NCBI GenBank assembly: GCA_944470555.2
Contig: OX104134.1
Span: forward strand, 48,420,691 to 48,484,690
From: Heterobilharzia americana
Lineage: Eukaryota; Platyhelminthes; Trematoda; Strigeidida; Schistosomatidae
Length of the DNA stretch: 64,000 bases
Direction of reading: 5' to 3'
Position 1 is the first letter of the stretch; each line of letters starts with the position of its first letter. The notes beneath the pieces were generated by a model. That model saw only the letters and a list, made by a program, of their open reading frames with translations. It was not told the origin of the DNA and ran no database searches. Positions 10,540 through 20,863 of the stretch are shown piece by piece. The position numbers and the translations under genes were made by a program.

Positions 10540-12039
10540 TTAGTCCCTTGGGTTCCTAGTGGAACATAGGGCTTCAGTAGCACGCCTCCAGTGACCTCTG
10601 TTCTCTGAGATCTTTTGAACCTGGTCCCACGACAGCCCAGAAGCTCTCATTTCCTCCTCGCACGACCTCCTCCATGTCACCCTCGGACGTCCAACTCGTC
10701 GCTTCCCATGGGGATTCCACTCGAGGGCCTGACGCGTGATGTCCTCCGTCGGCCTTCTCAGTGCATGGCCGATCCATCTCCACTTCTTCCTGAATATTTG
10801 TTGCGTGATAGGTTCTTGGTTGGTTCGTTCCCAGAGTTCCTTGTTGCTTATTTTTTCTGGCCATCTGATCTTCAGCAGCGAGCGTAAGCAGTTGTTGATG
10901 GATGTCTGTAGTTTATTGGAAATCCCTTTCGTGACGCGCCAAGTCTCTGAACCATACAGGAGCACTGACTTGATGTTGGTGTTGAAAATCCGTATCTTGT
11001 TCCTCATGCTGAGTGCAGAAGATCTCCACACTGGTTTCAGGCTAATGAACGCCTGTCTTGCTTTTCCGATTCTGACTTTGACGTCCTCGTCCGTCCCGCC
11101 TGTAGTTGAAACAGTGCTTCCCAGATAGGCCAAGGAGGCTACTTCCTTTAAGTTTCTCCCGTTGACGGTGATTGGAGTTTGTTGTTGTTGTTGATGGTGG
11201 TGGTGCGGTATCTTCATCACTTCTGTCTTCTCTATATTCACCTGAAGTCCCGTCTTAGCTGCCTCTTCTGTCAACTTGTTAGTTTTTGCCTGCAGATCTT
11301 CAAGTTTATGTGACATTAGGCATAAGTCATCGGCGAAATTCAAGTCTTCTAGGTTCTTTTCCGTCGTCCAGTGTATCCCCCTCTTCTCGCTGCCTACTGT
11401 TTGCTGCATGATCCAGTCCACCACAATCAGAAATATCATGGGGGATAGTAGGCAACCTTGTTTCACTCCTGTCTTCACTTCAAAAGCATCACTGAGCTTT
11501 CCGTTGTGGATTACTTGGCATGTGGCATCTTCATATAGTTGTTGGATTAGGCGGATAAAGGTTTGCGGTACTCCGTAGTATTGAAGCAGTTTCCAAATTA
11601 CTTGTCGGTCGACGCTGTCAAAGGCCTTCTCAAAGTCGATGAAGTTGAGGTAGAGAGCTGATTGCCATTCTATGCTCTGTTCTATGATGATGCGAAGCGT
11701 TGCAATTTGGTCTGCACATGATTTGTACTTCCTGAAGCCTGCCTGTTCCGGTTGCAGTTTTGAATCCAGTGCGTCTTTAAGCCTCTCTAGGATGATGCGG
11801 CTTAATATTTTGCTTGCTGTGGGTGGATAGGAGAGTGATTCCGTGCCAGTTCTTGCAAACACTGAGGTCTCCCTTCTTCGGGAGTTTGACAAGGTAATCC
11901 TTCTTCCAATCAACCGGCAGGTACCTTCCCTTGCTCCCAGTCCTTCTGCAATAGTGGTGTGAGCATGTCCGCTGTTGTCTCTGCGTCTGCTCTCAGTGCT
12001 TCTGGTGGGATCCCATCTGGTCCTGCTGCTTTCCCACAT
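10540..12039 (-). pseudogene. RTE element E: reverse transcriptase and C-terminus
   Basis: This open frame of 499 codons follows a frameshift near 11,920. It carries SKILSRIILERLKDALDSKL, the EQAGFRKYKSCADQIATLR block, NFIDFEKAFDSVDR, TGVKQGCLLSPMIF, LNFADDLCLMSHKLED (FADD active site) and the C-terminal block KWRWIGHALRRP typical of RTE elements. The HHHHQQQQQ run near 11,190 is a CAN repeat inside the coding region. The frame is uninterrupted to a stop at 10,540, eleven bases before the element ends. Confidence 0.88.
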
Positions 12040-13585
12040 TTCAGTAGCTTTATGGCGTTCAGGACTTCCCTTTTCGTTGGGGGATTTATGTTCACTTGTA
12101 ATTCAGCGGCTTCAGGTGGTATTTCTGGACGGAGTGCAGGTGGTGGTCGATTCAAAAGCTTCTTGAAGTGGTCGGCCCATCGTTTCCTCTGTTTTTCTTC
12201 TTTCGTAATTAAATTTCCATCACCATCTTTGATTGGTTTCATCTGCGTTGATCTCTTCCCAGATAGCAACCTGGTTATTTGATACAATGTTGTCAGGTCT
12301 CTGTCTCTCCCACCTACAGCCTGTTCTGCTTCACTTGCCAGTGTTTCGTAGAAGTGTCTTTTGTCTTTGCGTGCACTCTTCTTCACTTCTTTGTCCAGTG
12401 TTTTGTACATTGTAATCAGTTCCTCTTGTCGTTGAGCATCCTTGCACTGGTTTATCTCCTGCTTCACCATCCTCCTCTCCTCTATCAGCTTCCAGGTATC
12501 TGTCGAGATCCATTCCTTATCTTCTTCCTTCTTCCTTCCTAATACTGTTGTGCAGGTTTCTTTCCACATAGCTTTCAAAGACTTCCAATGCTCTTCCACA
12601 CAGGTTTCTTTGGGGATGTTCCTCGATATCTCCCATTTTGTCTTGATGGCTGCCTTGAAGATCTCCTTTGTGGTTTCATCCTTCAGTTTCCGAGTGTTGT
12701 ACTTGAACTGCGGTCTATCACCAGCTTCCTTGAAGGCTTTTAACTTGATTTCGAAGGTTCCTTGCACTAGATAGTGGTCTGAACCTACATCTGCTCCTCT
12801 TTTTGACCTTGTGTCAAGTAGACTGCGTCTCCATTTTCTTGAGATTGAAATAAAGTCGATCTGATTTTTAGTGTGTCCATTTGGTGAAATCCACATCGCT
12901 TTGTGGATATCTTTGTTCTTGAACACACTGCCTTTAATCACCAAATCGTTGAATGCGCAGAATTCTGCAAACAATTCTCCATTCTCATTCATTTCACCTA
13001 GCGCTTCTCGACCCATGGTTAGTTCTCTTCCTGTGATGTCCCCTCCCAGTTTGGCATTCATGTCGCCCATAAGAATTTTGATGTCGCCAACTGAGGTGGT
13101 GTCTTGTCCAGTGTTGATTGCAATTGTCTGTAGAATTCCTCCTTTTTCTCTTGATCTGCATTATTTGTAGGTGCATAGCAGTGTATGATTGTGACCTTCC
13201 TTCCTTTTGAGTTGAACCTTGCTGTCATGATTCTGATGCTGGAGGAGATTGGGTCCCACTGCACGAGAGCCTTCGATGCTCTCACGGACATCACGATAGC
13301 CACTCCGAAACTCAGGGTGCTCGTGGTTGTCGTCCGGGTGACAATATCGGAGTAGATTATTGATTCTCCAGTTGACAGTTTGCGGAGTCCACTCCCATTC
13401 CATCTGCTTTCGCAAATTCCAAGCACTTCGATGTGATACCTTCTCATCTCGTTTGCAATCTGGGCTGCCTTGCTGGGTTCAAACATGGTGCGGACATTCC
13501 ATGTCCCCACGTTTACTTTCGCTTTCATCGAGGGAAGACACATCGGCCAATTGGCTTCGCGAAGGCTTTCACCAACTGGCGTCAT
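11910..13585 (-). pseudogene. RTE element E: endonuclease and RT N-terminus
   Basis: The stretch 13,058-13,585 (175 codons) starts MTPVGESLREANWP and carries KVNVGTWNVRTM (EN strand 1), GICESRWNGSG (catalytic E) and TIIHCYAPTNNA. A frameshift near 13,065 leads into 11,910-13,070 (386 codons) with MGDMNAKLGG (catalytic D/N), KNQIDFISI and GSDHYLVQGTF (SDH box), then the linker and the start of RT with LLKCGKAAGPDGIPPEAL. All endonuclease signature residues are present, so only the frame is damaged. The start is the first Met ahead of the EN fold. Confidence 0.88.
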
Positions 13586-13786
13586 TTCGCCTCTCCGATT
13601 CTAGCGAGGAATAATTTTGTTTTTATTTTTAATATATCGTTTGTGCTTTGAAGTTTCTTTGGCGGTTAGATTTGTTTTACGGGGTAGGGTTGACAGCCCT
13701 ATGCCCAACCTTCCCTCTTTACCCGGGCTTAGGACCGGCTAGTAATTGGTGAACTAGTTAACCAGGCGAGGTTCTTAGCGTCATAT

Positions 13787-14407
13787 GGGGTGGTGAACTT
13801 GAAAAGAATCGGCCGACTTAACTATGCTGTTTTCTTGCGGAGGTGTCTACATTCACAGCGCTTAGGCGTCGTGCCGCATGGGTTCAATAACTTTTCTTGA
13901 CGACACCCAAAGGTACGGTATCTGGAACGTTATATACTACGGCCTGTTGAGATGTCAGCCTCTTCATTATCTCACTGCCAAGTAATCTGCCAGCGTTTCA
14001 GCTTCTTCAGTGTGGTTTGGGGCTAGGTTGTTGTGTTTCCCAAAAAGATATGCTAAGGGTTGGAAGTCCTCAACTATTCTCTTGATTCCATCCATCGTGG
14101 ACCCAACACTACCAATTTAGTTTTTATTTTCTCTGATGTTACTATTCATGACCGATATAATGTCTTCAGCCTTGACGAGTGGTATAGGGCATGTAGGCTC
14201 GTCAGGATCTAGATTGTATGACACGATAGAGCTTCGGTCGCAACCCGAAATATTAACAGAACCAACTCTTGTATTCTTATCGCTAGGGCCATCTTTAAGC
14301 GCTTTGCTTTCGAACGTTACATTCCTCAGCCGGTTTTGAGTGAGATGTGCGATTGGCAGTAAAATAATGTGGTTCAAAAGGATGGAAATACACTCTCTGT
14401 GGATCAC
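13787..14407 (-). pseudogene. ORF1 of CR1-like element B, N-terminal part
   Basis: The minus strand encodes DGIKRIVEDFQPLAYLFGKH near 14,090, then QAVVYNVPDTVPLGVVKKSY near 13,930, RCECRHLRKKTA near 13,840 and SRPILFKFTTPYDAKRFINY running through the duplication at 13,773-13,786 into 10,514. A VYNVP motif followed by a PILFKF motif is the layout of the RRM-like domain of LINE ORF1 proteins. The frame from 14,407 (MIHRECISILL) may be 5' UTR rather than coding. At least two stops or frameshifts are present. Confidence 0.65.
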
Positions 14408-15600
14408 AATGTAGCCTCAAATTATCCGGAGAGAAGAGATCGTTATATTACTGCCATTATACAGTAATAATGAGCCGTGCACAACAATAAATAGACAAAA
14501 AGATATAATCAAGGATGAAGTGCAATAGTAGGATTGAATTTCAACGTTACCGCTCCCGCTACCGCCCTGATATCCTAGAAACCTCTCAACGACATCATCT
14601 TTCATTCATCAGTGGTCGCTGCACCAGACAAACCTTCGGCGCACCCAAAGTCGCTAAATATTGCTAATCGTGAGATGCCTCGTCCACTATACATTAGGCC
14701 ATCGTTAACTCTGTAACTTTTATTTTCCCTTGTTAACACTTACCTCTTCATAATGACTGCTTTCAATTTTGCGCACTGAACTTAGTATTGTTCATTTTAA
14801 TCCAGAACTGATTTTTTAGGAACCTCCCACCAACCTACAACCCGCTCCCTCGCCGAGTTTTTCGTACTGCAAGTACTTAGGATATGAGTGTCTGTTTTAT
14901 TTGAAATTTATGCAGTGTGTTTTGTTCAGTGAAAATTGTGAACATCAATATATGTTTAATGTTGATCAGCGATACTGCTTTCATACCGCCGCCCATAAAA
15001 ATGTTGGGTTCCGACCCATCCTGTCAAATCAATACTGTTGCTATGGGACAGTTGCCGGTAGGAAATATGTGGTGAGGATTAAGAATAAGCAGAAAGATGG
15101 ATCGATAAAGTGTGGGAGAGACTGTTGATAAACTGATGACGATCCGGAAAGCGCTAAGAAAAGTGAAAGAAAGCTTGGGGCAAGGGGGAAAGTGAACGAG
15201 GAGGAATAGATAAATGTGCTTCAAAACGCAGGGTTAAAGGAAAACGGAGGTAGAACTTGCGTCAGTGTTACAAAACCACCAGTTTTTAGTGCAGTTTTCT
15301 CTTATGACCTCTCATTTAGCCCCATGAAAATGCTGACTTGGTCACTGGCTTACTCATGCAGCAATCTCTAGCAAGCTGCTCAATGATGTCATATATTGTG
15401 GAACTTGCATTCATTATGTGCAGATAGAGAGCAGTCTGAGTGAGGTGTGCTATCGGCGGTAAATGTGTGCAGTGCGAAGGAATCGGAATACACTGTCTAT
15501 TGATCACAATGTAGCCTCAACTTATCCAGATAGAACAGATCATTATATTCTTGTAAGCAAAAGGTAATAAGCTAGGCGGACCGATGAGTAGGGAAAACGA
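14408..15600 (-). repeat. 5' UTR of element B and a second, separate copy of its 5' end
   Basis: The block around 14,338-14,460 aligns with 15,432-15,546. Both share GATCACAATGTAGCCTCAA, flanked by similar ATACACTSTCTRT and TGAGTGAGRTGTGC blocks. Both lie in the same orientation at the 5' side of a CR1-type ORF1 start. The second copy (15,316-15,560) has no ORF1 or RT behind it on the low-coordinate side before the first copy. It is therefore either a heavily truncated second element or a duplicated 5' regulatory unit. Between them (14,620-15,310) I see no gene. Confidence 0.5.
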
Positions 15601-15789
15601 TGTAATAATAATAACAATAATTTATTCCTGAATTTACAGGCGCATATCAATTTGCAGATACGGTTATAACAATTAGTGGTGAAAAATCTACGGTAATATT
15701 TTCTTCTATAAAAAATTTCACCATCTTCTCATTCCAGGTAGTGAAAATCTCCAGTCTGAAGGAAAAAGAAAACTTCACACCACATACAA

Positions 15790-15987
15790 ATGGCGCACTT
15801 TAATCGAAATTTAGAACTTTTGTTGTTTTTAAGTTATCCGGCGGAAATGGTAGTCATGTCTGATGAATGCGTAAAACCATCACTCAAAGAAGAGGAAGTA
15901 ACTCAGCAATTTCTTGCTCGAAAGAAAGTAATGCTGGCTAAGTTACTCAAGTGCTTAAATTTAAAGGATCACATACATATTGAGTGA
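15790..15987 (+). CDS. Unrecognised 65-codon open frame within repeat R
   Basis: The frame begins MAHFNRNLELLLFL and continues AEMVVMSDECVKPS, KEEEVTQQFLARKK and LKCLNLKDHI, a charged helical composition that looks protein-like. I do not recognise the family. In the inverted copy (61,951-62,090) the same frame is disrupted by an in-frame stop and a frameshift, and the Gypsy element has inserted within it. If this is a real exon, this copy would be the intact one. It could equally be a gene fragment captured in the repeat. A single-exon reading is not assured. Confidence 0.25.
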   Translation: MAHFNRNLELLLFLSYPAEMVVMSDECVKPSLKEEEVTQQFLARKKVMLAKLLKCLNLKDHIHIE

Positions 15988-16127
15988 GGTACCACGGCCG
16001 ATTCAATGTGCTTTTCACAGGACGTGCATCTCCGGGCTCATTGAAATGTCAAGATATACTGCATAGACGACAATAAATGACACTCATAAAAATATATCAC
16101 CTCCCCTACGAAACGATCTACTTTTAT

Positions 16128-16565
16128 AAATAAATAAATATTTTGTTCTCATATGAGTAATTTAGCATGAGAGAAGCCAGTCTACAAGCATCATCGCATT
16201 GATACATGTTGGAAAATGTACAAGATTTTATGGGATCTGAATGGTACGGAATGGAGGTCATTAAATCAAATTAAAAACATCAGGAGGTTACACAAGTCAC
16301 GAAATGAACAAGAAAATACCGCTTTTCAGCGTACACAGAGTGTTAAAGTTTGGGTCATTTTCAGCCATACTTTCTTTTTTCACCATTGGTGGCACCACTA
16401 TCGGGCGAAATTTCAAATCTCCGTTACAAGCAGTCAACTTGTTTAGTTCGTCTTCGCGAGGCTCCGTTAAGCTATACAAACGTCTACTTTACCATGAATT
16501 CCCATGCTTATAGCTTCGGAGACCGAAACAACCCACACTGACGAGGTCGAGGATCGGTAGGTTTG
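16128..16565 (-). repeat. Dispersed repeat 'S', copy within R
   Basis: These 438 bp are absent at the matching point of R' (56,822-56,830), so they are an insertion. In minus orientation the copy runs from GGTTGTTTCGGTCTCC through GTAGACGTTTGTATAGC and GTAGACTGGCTTCTCTCATG to a terminal ATTTATTTATTTATA tail. This supplies clean ends for family S: about 440 bp, simple-sequence 3' tail, no obvious tRNA-like head. A minus-strand frame of 60 codons (16,297-16,479) may be chance. Confidence 0.65.
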
Positions 16566-16584
16566 TTCATGCCCAATTGGAAGC

Positions 16585-16823
16585 ATGTCCGCAGTTGCCG
16601 CCATGTTGCTCTTCACTGTGCCTAATGGCCCGGTGAATACTGGCCACTTTGAGCTTCGAGGTCGATTGAAAGAATCCGTTTCTGCAGATGAAGTTGTAAG
16701 TATTTTTCTGCATTCTTGTATGCTGTTTACAGCCGCAAAGGACAGAACGGCACCAGTCAATGAAACAGTGGATTGATAAATGTCAAATTGTTTCTTGGAC
16801 GTATCTTCGTGCGATGCTATAGT
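16585..16823 (+). other. Exon-intron-exon-like unit in repeat R
   Basis: An open frame from 16,585 (MSAVAAMLLFTVPNG, ending SVSADEV) is followed by GTAAGT at 16,696 and a pyrimidine-rich stretch ending TTTACAG at 16,732. This would be a 37-nt intron, the size seen in MAGOH. Joining would continue the frame with SMKQWIDKCQIVSW. Both copies of R keep the donor and acceptor, but R' has a frameshift in the first exon. I do not recognise a product. This may be a fragment of a duplicated gene. Confidence 0.25.
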
Positions 16824-17164
16824 GATGTTCATCACAGGTCGCACGATTGCACAGAAGTTGCTGGGAGACGGATGCAGTGACATTTGAGAAAAGTACTGGT
16901 GAAATATCGTGATTCCAATCTAATTGCAGGCTTCCGGGATTCTATTTACAATAAGAATAGAGAAAACAGGGCACGGGGGAGTCAGTCATATGAAAATTTA
17001 AACTTATGTACGTAGTGTCATGCCCTTCATTAGACGTATAGTCCTAGGCTTCGCGTTTATATTCTTATTAAAAATATGCTATTCACTGTGTTTTAGAAAT
17101 GCTATTTTCGAGGGGCTAAATCTGAGGATGTCTCCGTTAGTGGTGGTAAAGTGTGGAAGGTGTA

Positions 17165-18700
17165 GTTGAAAAACTTAATTAACGAAGTGGTTCTAACTGC
17201 CCTTGGATGTGGTAGGGAACAGTGTAGATTTACCGATCAGGGTATGTCACCTATTACATTTAAGGGGCTCATTATACTGAGCGCTGTGAGACATAGTCGT
17301 GATTCGCTCTGTACGTTGGAGAGTTTGCCGGAGAATAGGAATCTTTCTAACATACGACCAAACTGAATAGTTGAGCTCGAAGCCCTGTTGTTAACAAGAA
17401 GACGGTCCCATGTTTTCGAGTATTTGATAGGGAAGAAGTTAGCTCGAAGGGATGTTCTAAAAGACTTCATTTCAACACTGTAGGCTTGATTGCGAAGACT
17501 GTAGCAACCTTCAGGTGTGAGACGGACTTCCTCACTAGCTGTAAAGGATATTTTGTGTAAAATCTTGAGGGTTAGTCTTAAGACGTCTCATCCAAAGTGG
17601 TTGCAGATTAAGCAACATGCACCGAGATGCATAATCCTGACCACATTCGTAACCAAGTAGCCTGGATGTAAAGTGTCTCTGCACACTCTCAATCTTAAGT
17701 TTGTCGTCTATATGGAAGCTCCCTAAAATAAACGGACAGTATTCTAACAGGCGTCGGACGCAAGTTTTGTATGGCAATAATTTGGCTTCGTGGTAATGAA
17801 ATTTACGAATAGTGCAGCTTAGTAGTAATCTGGACTTACGGGCTTGTGTCGCAACATGTCCGGAGAATGTAAGGTCGTTAGAGTAACGGAGTCCTAAATC
17901 AAGGACGCTATGGAGACTAGGTAGCATCACAGTTTGCAGAGACAACTGTAGACGAATGGATGGTACTCCAAAGCATATCCAGCCGCACTTATCTAAGTTA
18001 AATTGTAGGTTCCACATGGTGGGCCAAGTGGTTACCAGATCAAGTCCGCTTTGGAAGTAGGGCAGGTCGTCGCATGGGAATATGCACGCAACCTCTAGAT
18101 CGTCAGCAAAGAGAAACAGTTTAATAACCGAAAAGCGTTAGCAAAGGTCATTTACACAGAGGGTGAAAAGAAGAGGATCAAGCACGCTACCCTGAGCCAC
18201 ACCAGAAGTAATGGACCTAGGTTAAGGAAGCTGGAACTCGATTTTTACGACTTGTGAGCGGTTACGACGAAAAGATTTAATTCAGCCTGGTAAGGGGTTA
18301 ACAAGTTCAAGAGCTTGTGGCCTATGCATAAGTAGTGAGGGGTCCAAGCGGTGGAATGCCTTGGAGATATCAAAATAAAGGACAAGGGCTAGCTCACGTT
18401 GATCACGGCCAGCGGTTAAGAAGTCAAGGAAGTCGAAGCGACAGTTCGCACACATCGTGACTTCAAGAATCCATGCTGACTAGATGTGACGATATTATTG
18501 TTGAGCATGTGTTGGAGAATATCCCCTTTGACTACTTTCTCAATAATTCTAGACACAACTGGCGCGATATTTATAGGTCTGCAGCTACCAGCTTCAGTAT
18601 TGTGCTTCAACCGGTTGGATAGCTTCTTTGGTCCATTGCTGGATCTTGTCGATCCCCGGGCCATTGATTCCGCGTAATTATCTCCTACTAAATTTGTCGT
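17165..18700 (-). mobile_element. CR1-like LINE 'F', RT segment
   Basis: On the minus strand: a short NGPGIDKIQQW block, CRPINIAPVVSRIIEKVVKG (near 18,560), NNIVTSSQHGFLKSRC, a decayed palm with FADDLEV (near 18,100), FNLDKCGWICFG, the thumb with SNDLTFSGHV and LLEYCPFILGSF (17,535-18,017), and the C-terminal SLRANFFPIKYSKTWDRL (17,237-17,470). The segment between the NGPG block and CRPINIAP is shorter than in other CR1 elements, so there is a small internal deletion. F is nearly identical to F' at 53,482-54,427 over the 3' kilobase. Confidence 0.85.
17237..18664 (-). pseudogene. Reverse transcriptase of CR1-like element F
   Basis: Open stretches are 18,416-18,664 (82 codons, fingers), 17,535-18,017 (160 codons, palm end to thumb) and 17,237-17,470 (77 codons, C-terminus). 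The palm, including the LDFSKAF-type motif, lies in frames broken by several stops between 18,020 and 18,410. A conserved C-terminal domain containing RLCLTALSIMSPLNVIGDIP is intact, which is also so in F'. Confidence 0.78.
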
Positions 18701-20860
18701 GTTGGAGCACGCAGCAATCTCCGTGGTTCATTATTAGAAGAATAGTAGTCTCAGCGGTAGTACTAAAAGTAGTATTTTCGCGATGACAGGGTCAGAGGAA
18801 CTGTTTGTATTACTTGCATCAGTATGGTGGTGGCAGTAACACACAAAGTAACAACAGTAGTCATAGCAATGGAATTAAGCGCGGTTGCAAAAGTAACCTT
18901 ATTCCTAATTAAAACACGAATATTTAAGTATTACTGGTGCCAGCAGTTTTCGTGGTCACAATAGCAGTGGCAGTTTCCCCTTGCTGGAGGTCTCAGCCAT
19001 GCCGGTGTAGGTGGCTTAAGTAGTGGTAATAGTATCGGCAGATACAGTAGTAGTGTTGGTGGTGATGCTATACGGCCAGGGATCACATGCGACCAACGCA
19101 ACATCACACGATAGCATGCGCAATGGTGGGGGCGCTTGGCCGAGTACTCGCGGCGGCAGCTTAAAAACCAGGCCACCAAACTTTTCAGCATAACATATTT
19201 CGTTAAGTTCTTTCCTCTCGATTTGTTTCAGTATCCTAAACATATCTTTTAAACGTATCATGTGACCTCGCAAATTTCTTCAATGTTTTCAAATGGCACA
19301 TTTTCGAACCAGCAAAAAAACAAAGGGAAAACCTTACAGTGATAAAAAACGGACCTGTTAATACACGAAAATACAGGACAGTGATCCGCTTAAGGCACCC
19401 ATGAAGACTTTTGAATTCACGTTCTGGTGGGATAAACTACCACCCCTAAATTTTTGTTCACCTTTCTCCTCACTGACCAGTTCAAACCGGGCGCCATTAT
19501 GCAGTACATTTTTCGTTTAAAAGTATTATACAGGGCAAAGGTTTGTTGGCATGTTACGTGTGGAAAGTCTCATACTGTATCACATACGACGTTAGAAACA
19601 AAGTGGTGGTTAATAACATTATTATTCGCTTTAACCAGTCTGTTAAAACTATTCATGTCAGTATCAGCTTTGAATATCGTCTAACCCAAGTCCACTTACT
19701 AGTACTAATAATAACAATGATATATATTTCACACAACTTAAGTTACATGAATACCAACCAATTTACAGGTTCGATCATTTTGGTAATGATAAATGACTGT
19801 TGTGTTCAATGTTAGGCTATACATTCGATACCGCTAGCCATGGTACATAAGAGGTGCGTCTAGAGGAAGAACGTAAATGCTTCCCAGAATTGTTATTCAG
19901 CACACTGAAGCAAGCTCAGTTTGAAATTAAGAATTACTCGGCTGTCGTTTGAATCTTCCAATATTCTTGAAGGTGGGGCAGGTAGTACAGACATGACCTT
20001 GGGTTGTGTGCATTCGTCATAAAGCTTTGATGGCATGGTGGGCACTGACAAATGCAATTTCTAGGGTTCCGTTTGGATGCAGGACTGGTTAGGTAAACCT
20101 GGGAAGTGAATAACAAAAGCCAGCGGCAGGCGAACTTCGAAACAGCAGTACAAACGTACGCAGGATTAGATCAACCATGATACGTCTGGGTGAGTTCCTT
20201 TTACTCACGAAAAAACTTACGCAAAGAAGTATTCAAAGCCAACTATTTAGAGGTAAGCTAATATGGAAGAAGATGAAGATGCGTACGAAAGTAGTGGAAA
20301 CTAAACTGAAGCCGAAGATATCACTGTCGAATAGAGAGAGAGAGGATTTTGGACCAGGTATTCGGTTGTGTCAAAAACCTATGTACAAAAGTTTCGTGGA
20401 GTTAAAAACATTTAAATAAAATTCATAGTTTTCGCCAAGATGGTAACCACGCTTTATATGGTCATGACGTAGGGATGATCATTGTGTTGCCTGTTGTGTG
20501 TTACCATATCGGGACTACCGAAACAATATGGTGGTTCAGAGTACTTACACGTATGTACTGATAAAAAAGGGAAGATAGTAAAGCATGTTACATGCTATGA
20601 AGATCCACCGACAAACAGTTCATTTATCAATCAAGGGTACAGAGACTATATAAACGGAAGAATTTCAAGAAATATGTGTTAAGTCGTGAGATCAGTTAGG
20701 TTACGAAGAAATGGGGCTTCCATCAGAGTAGCTACAGAGTTCACTGTCTTAATTGAATCGCACTTCGCTTCCTCTCCACTCTAGGTCAGCTTTTTCTTTT
20801 AAATTAGATTTTATCTTAGTCTATGCATTTAGATTCCGGTGTTGTATACCTTCGTCATTG
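18700..20860. other. Intervening 2.2 kb, no confident gene
   Basis: This stretch separates the RT of F from the EN of G. 18,720-19,080 is rich in interrupted GTA/GTG/GCA trinucleotides (for example AGTAGTAGTGTTGGTGGTG near 19,046). Three frames look marginally protein-like. 20,177-20,419 (80 codons) is very basic. 20,482-20,682 contains YLHVCTDKKGKIVKHVTCYE. Minus-strand 19,934-20,116 has clustered cysteines (CICQCPPCHQSF). None matches a family I know, and none has convincing splice sites, so I do not call a gene. Confidence 0.4.
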
Positions 20861-20863
20861 CTG

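Larger units (their letters stand above)
10529..13772 (-). mobile_element. Full-length RTE-clade LINE 'E' (SR2-like) inside element B
   Basis: A 3,244-bp insertion is bounded by the perfect 14-bp direct repeat TCTTAGCGTCATAT at 10,515-10,528 and 13,773-13,786. It is read on the minus strand: a 5' UTR (13,772-13,590), one long EN-RT frame, and a very short 3' end closing with a (TAA)n-type tail at 10,529-10,541, as usual in RTE elements. The coding region is interrupted by only two frameshifts (near 13,065 and 11,920). Families: endonuclease and RTE-type RT, closest in my knowledge to the schistosome SR2/SjR2 lineage. Confidence 0.93.
6890..14610 (-). mobile_element. CR1-like LINE 'B', nearly complete, interrupted by RTE 'E'
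   Basis: Read on the minus strand this element has a 5' UTR (about 14,610-14,410), ORF1 (about 14,407-13,787 continuing at 10,514-9,597), an endonuclease (9,537-8,812), a linker with ILFRSYRSIDWE near 8,680 and an RT (8,290-7,015). The 3' end at about 6,890 lacks the last part of the C-terminal domain that element A retains, so the copy is truncated there. Element E (10,529-13,772) lies inside ORF1 between a perfect 14-bp duplication. A and B share the same RT and EN blocks and form one family. Confidence 0.82.
15605..17160 (+). repeat. Unclassified repeat 'R', copy 1
   Basis: The stretch matches, in reverse complement, the segments 55,985-57,026 and 61,951-62,290. The second copy is split by the Gypsy element and carries a W repeat, while this first copy is split by an S retroposon (16,128-16,565). 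Without insertions R is about 1.1 kb. Its low-coordinate end holds GTAATAATAATAACAATAA, which in minus orientation would be a (TTA)n tail. R could therefore be a non-autonomous retroposon or a duplicated gene fragment. It carries an open frame (15,790-15,987) and an intron-like 37-nt unit (16,696-16,732). Confidence 0.7.

Noticed and set aside
20482..20682. Small secreted cysteine-containing protein
   Set aside because: Only three or four cysteines, no clear signal cleavage, no splice context and no known family. I left it as an unassigned frame.
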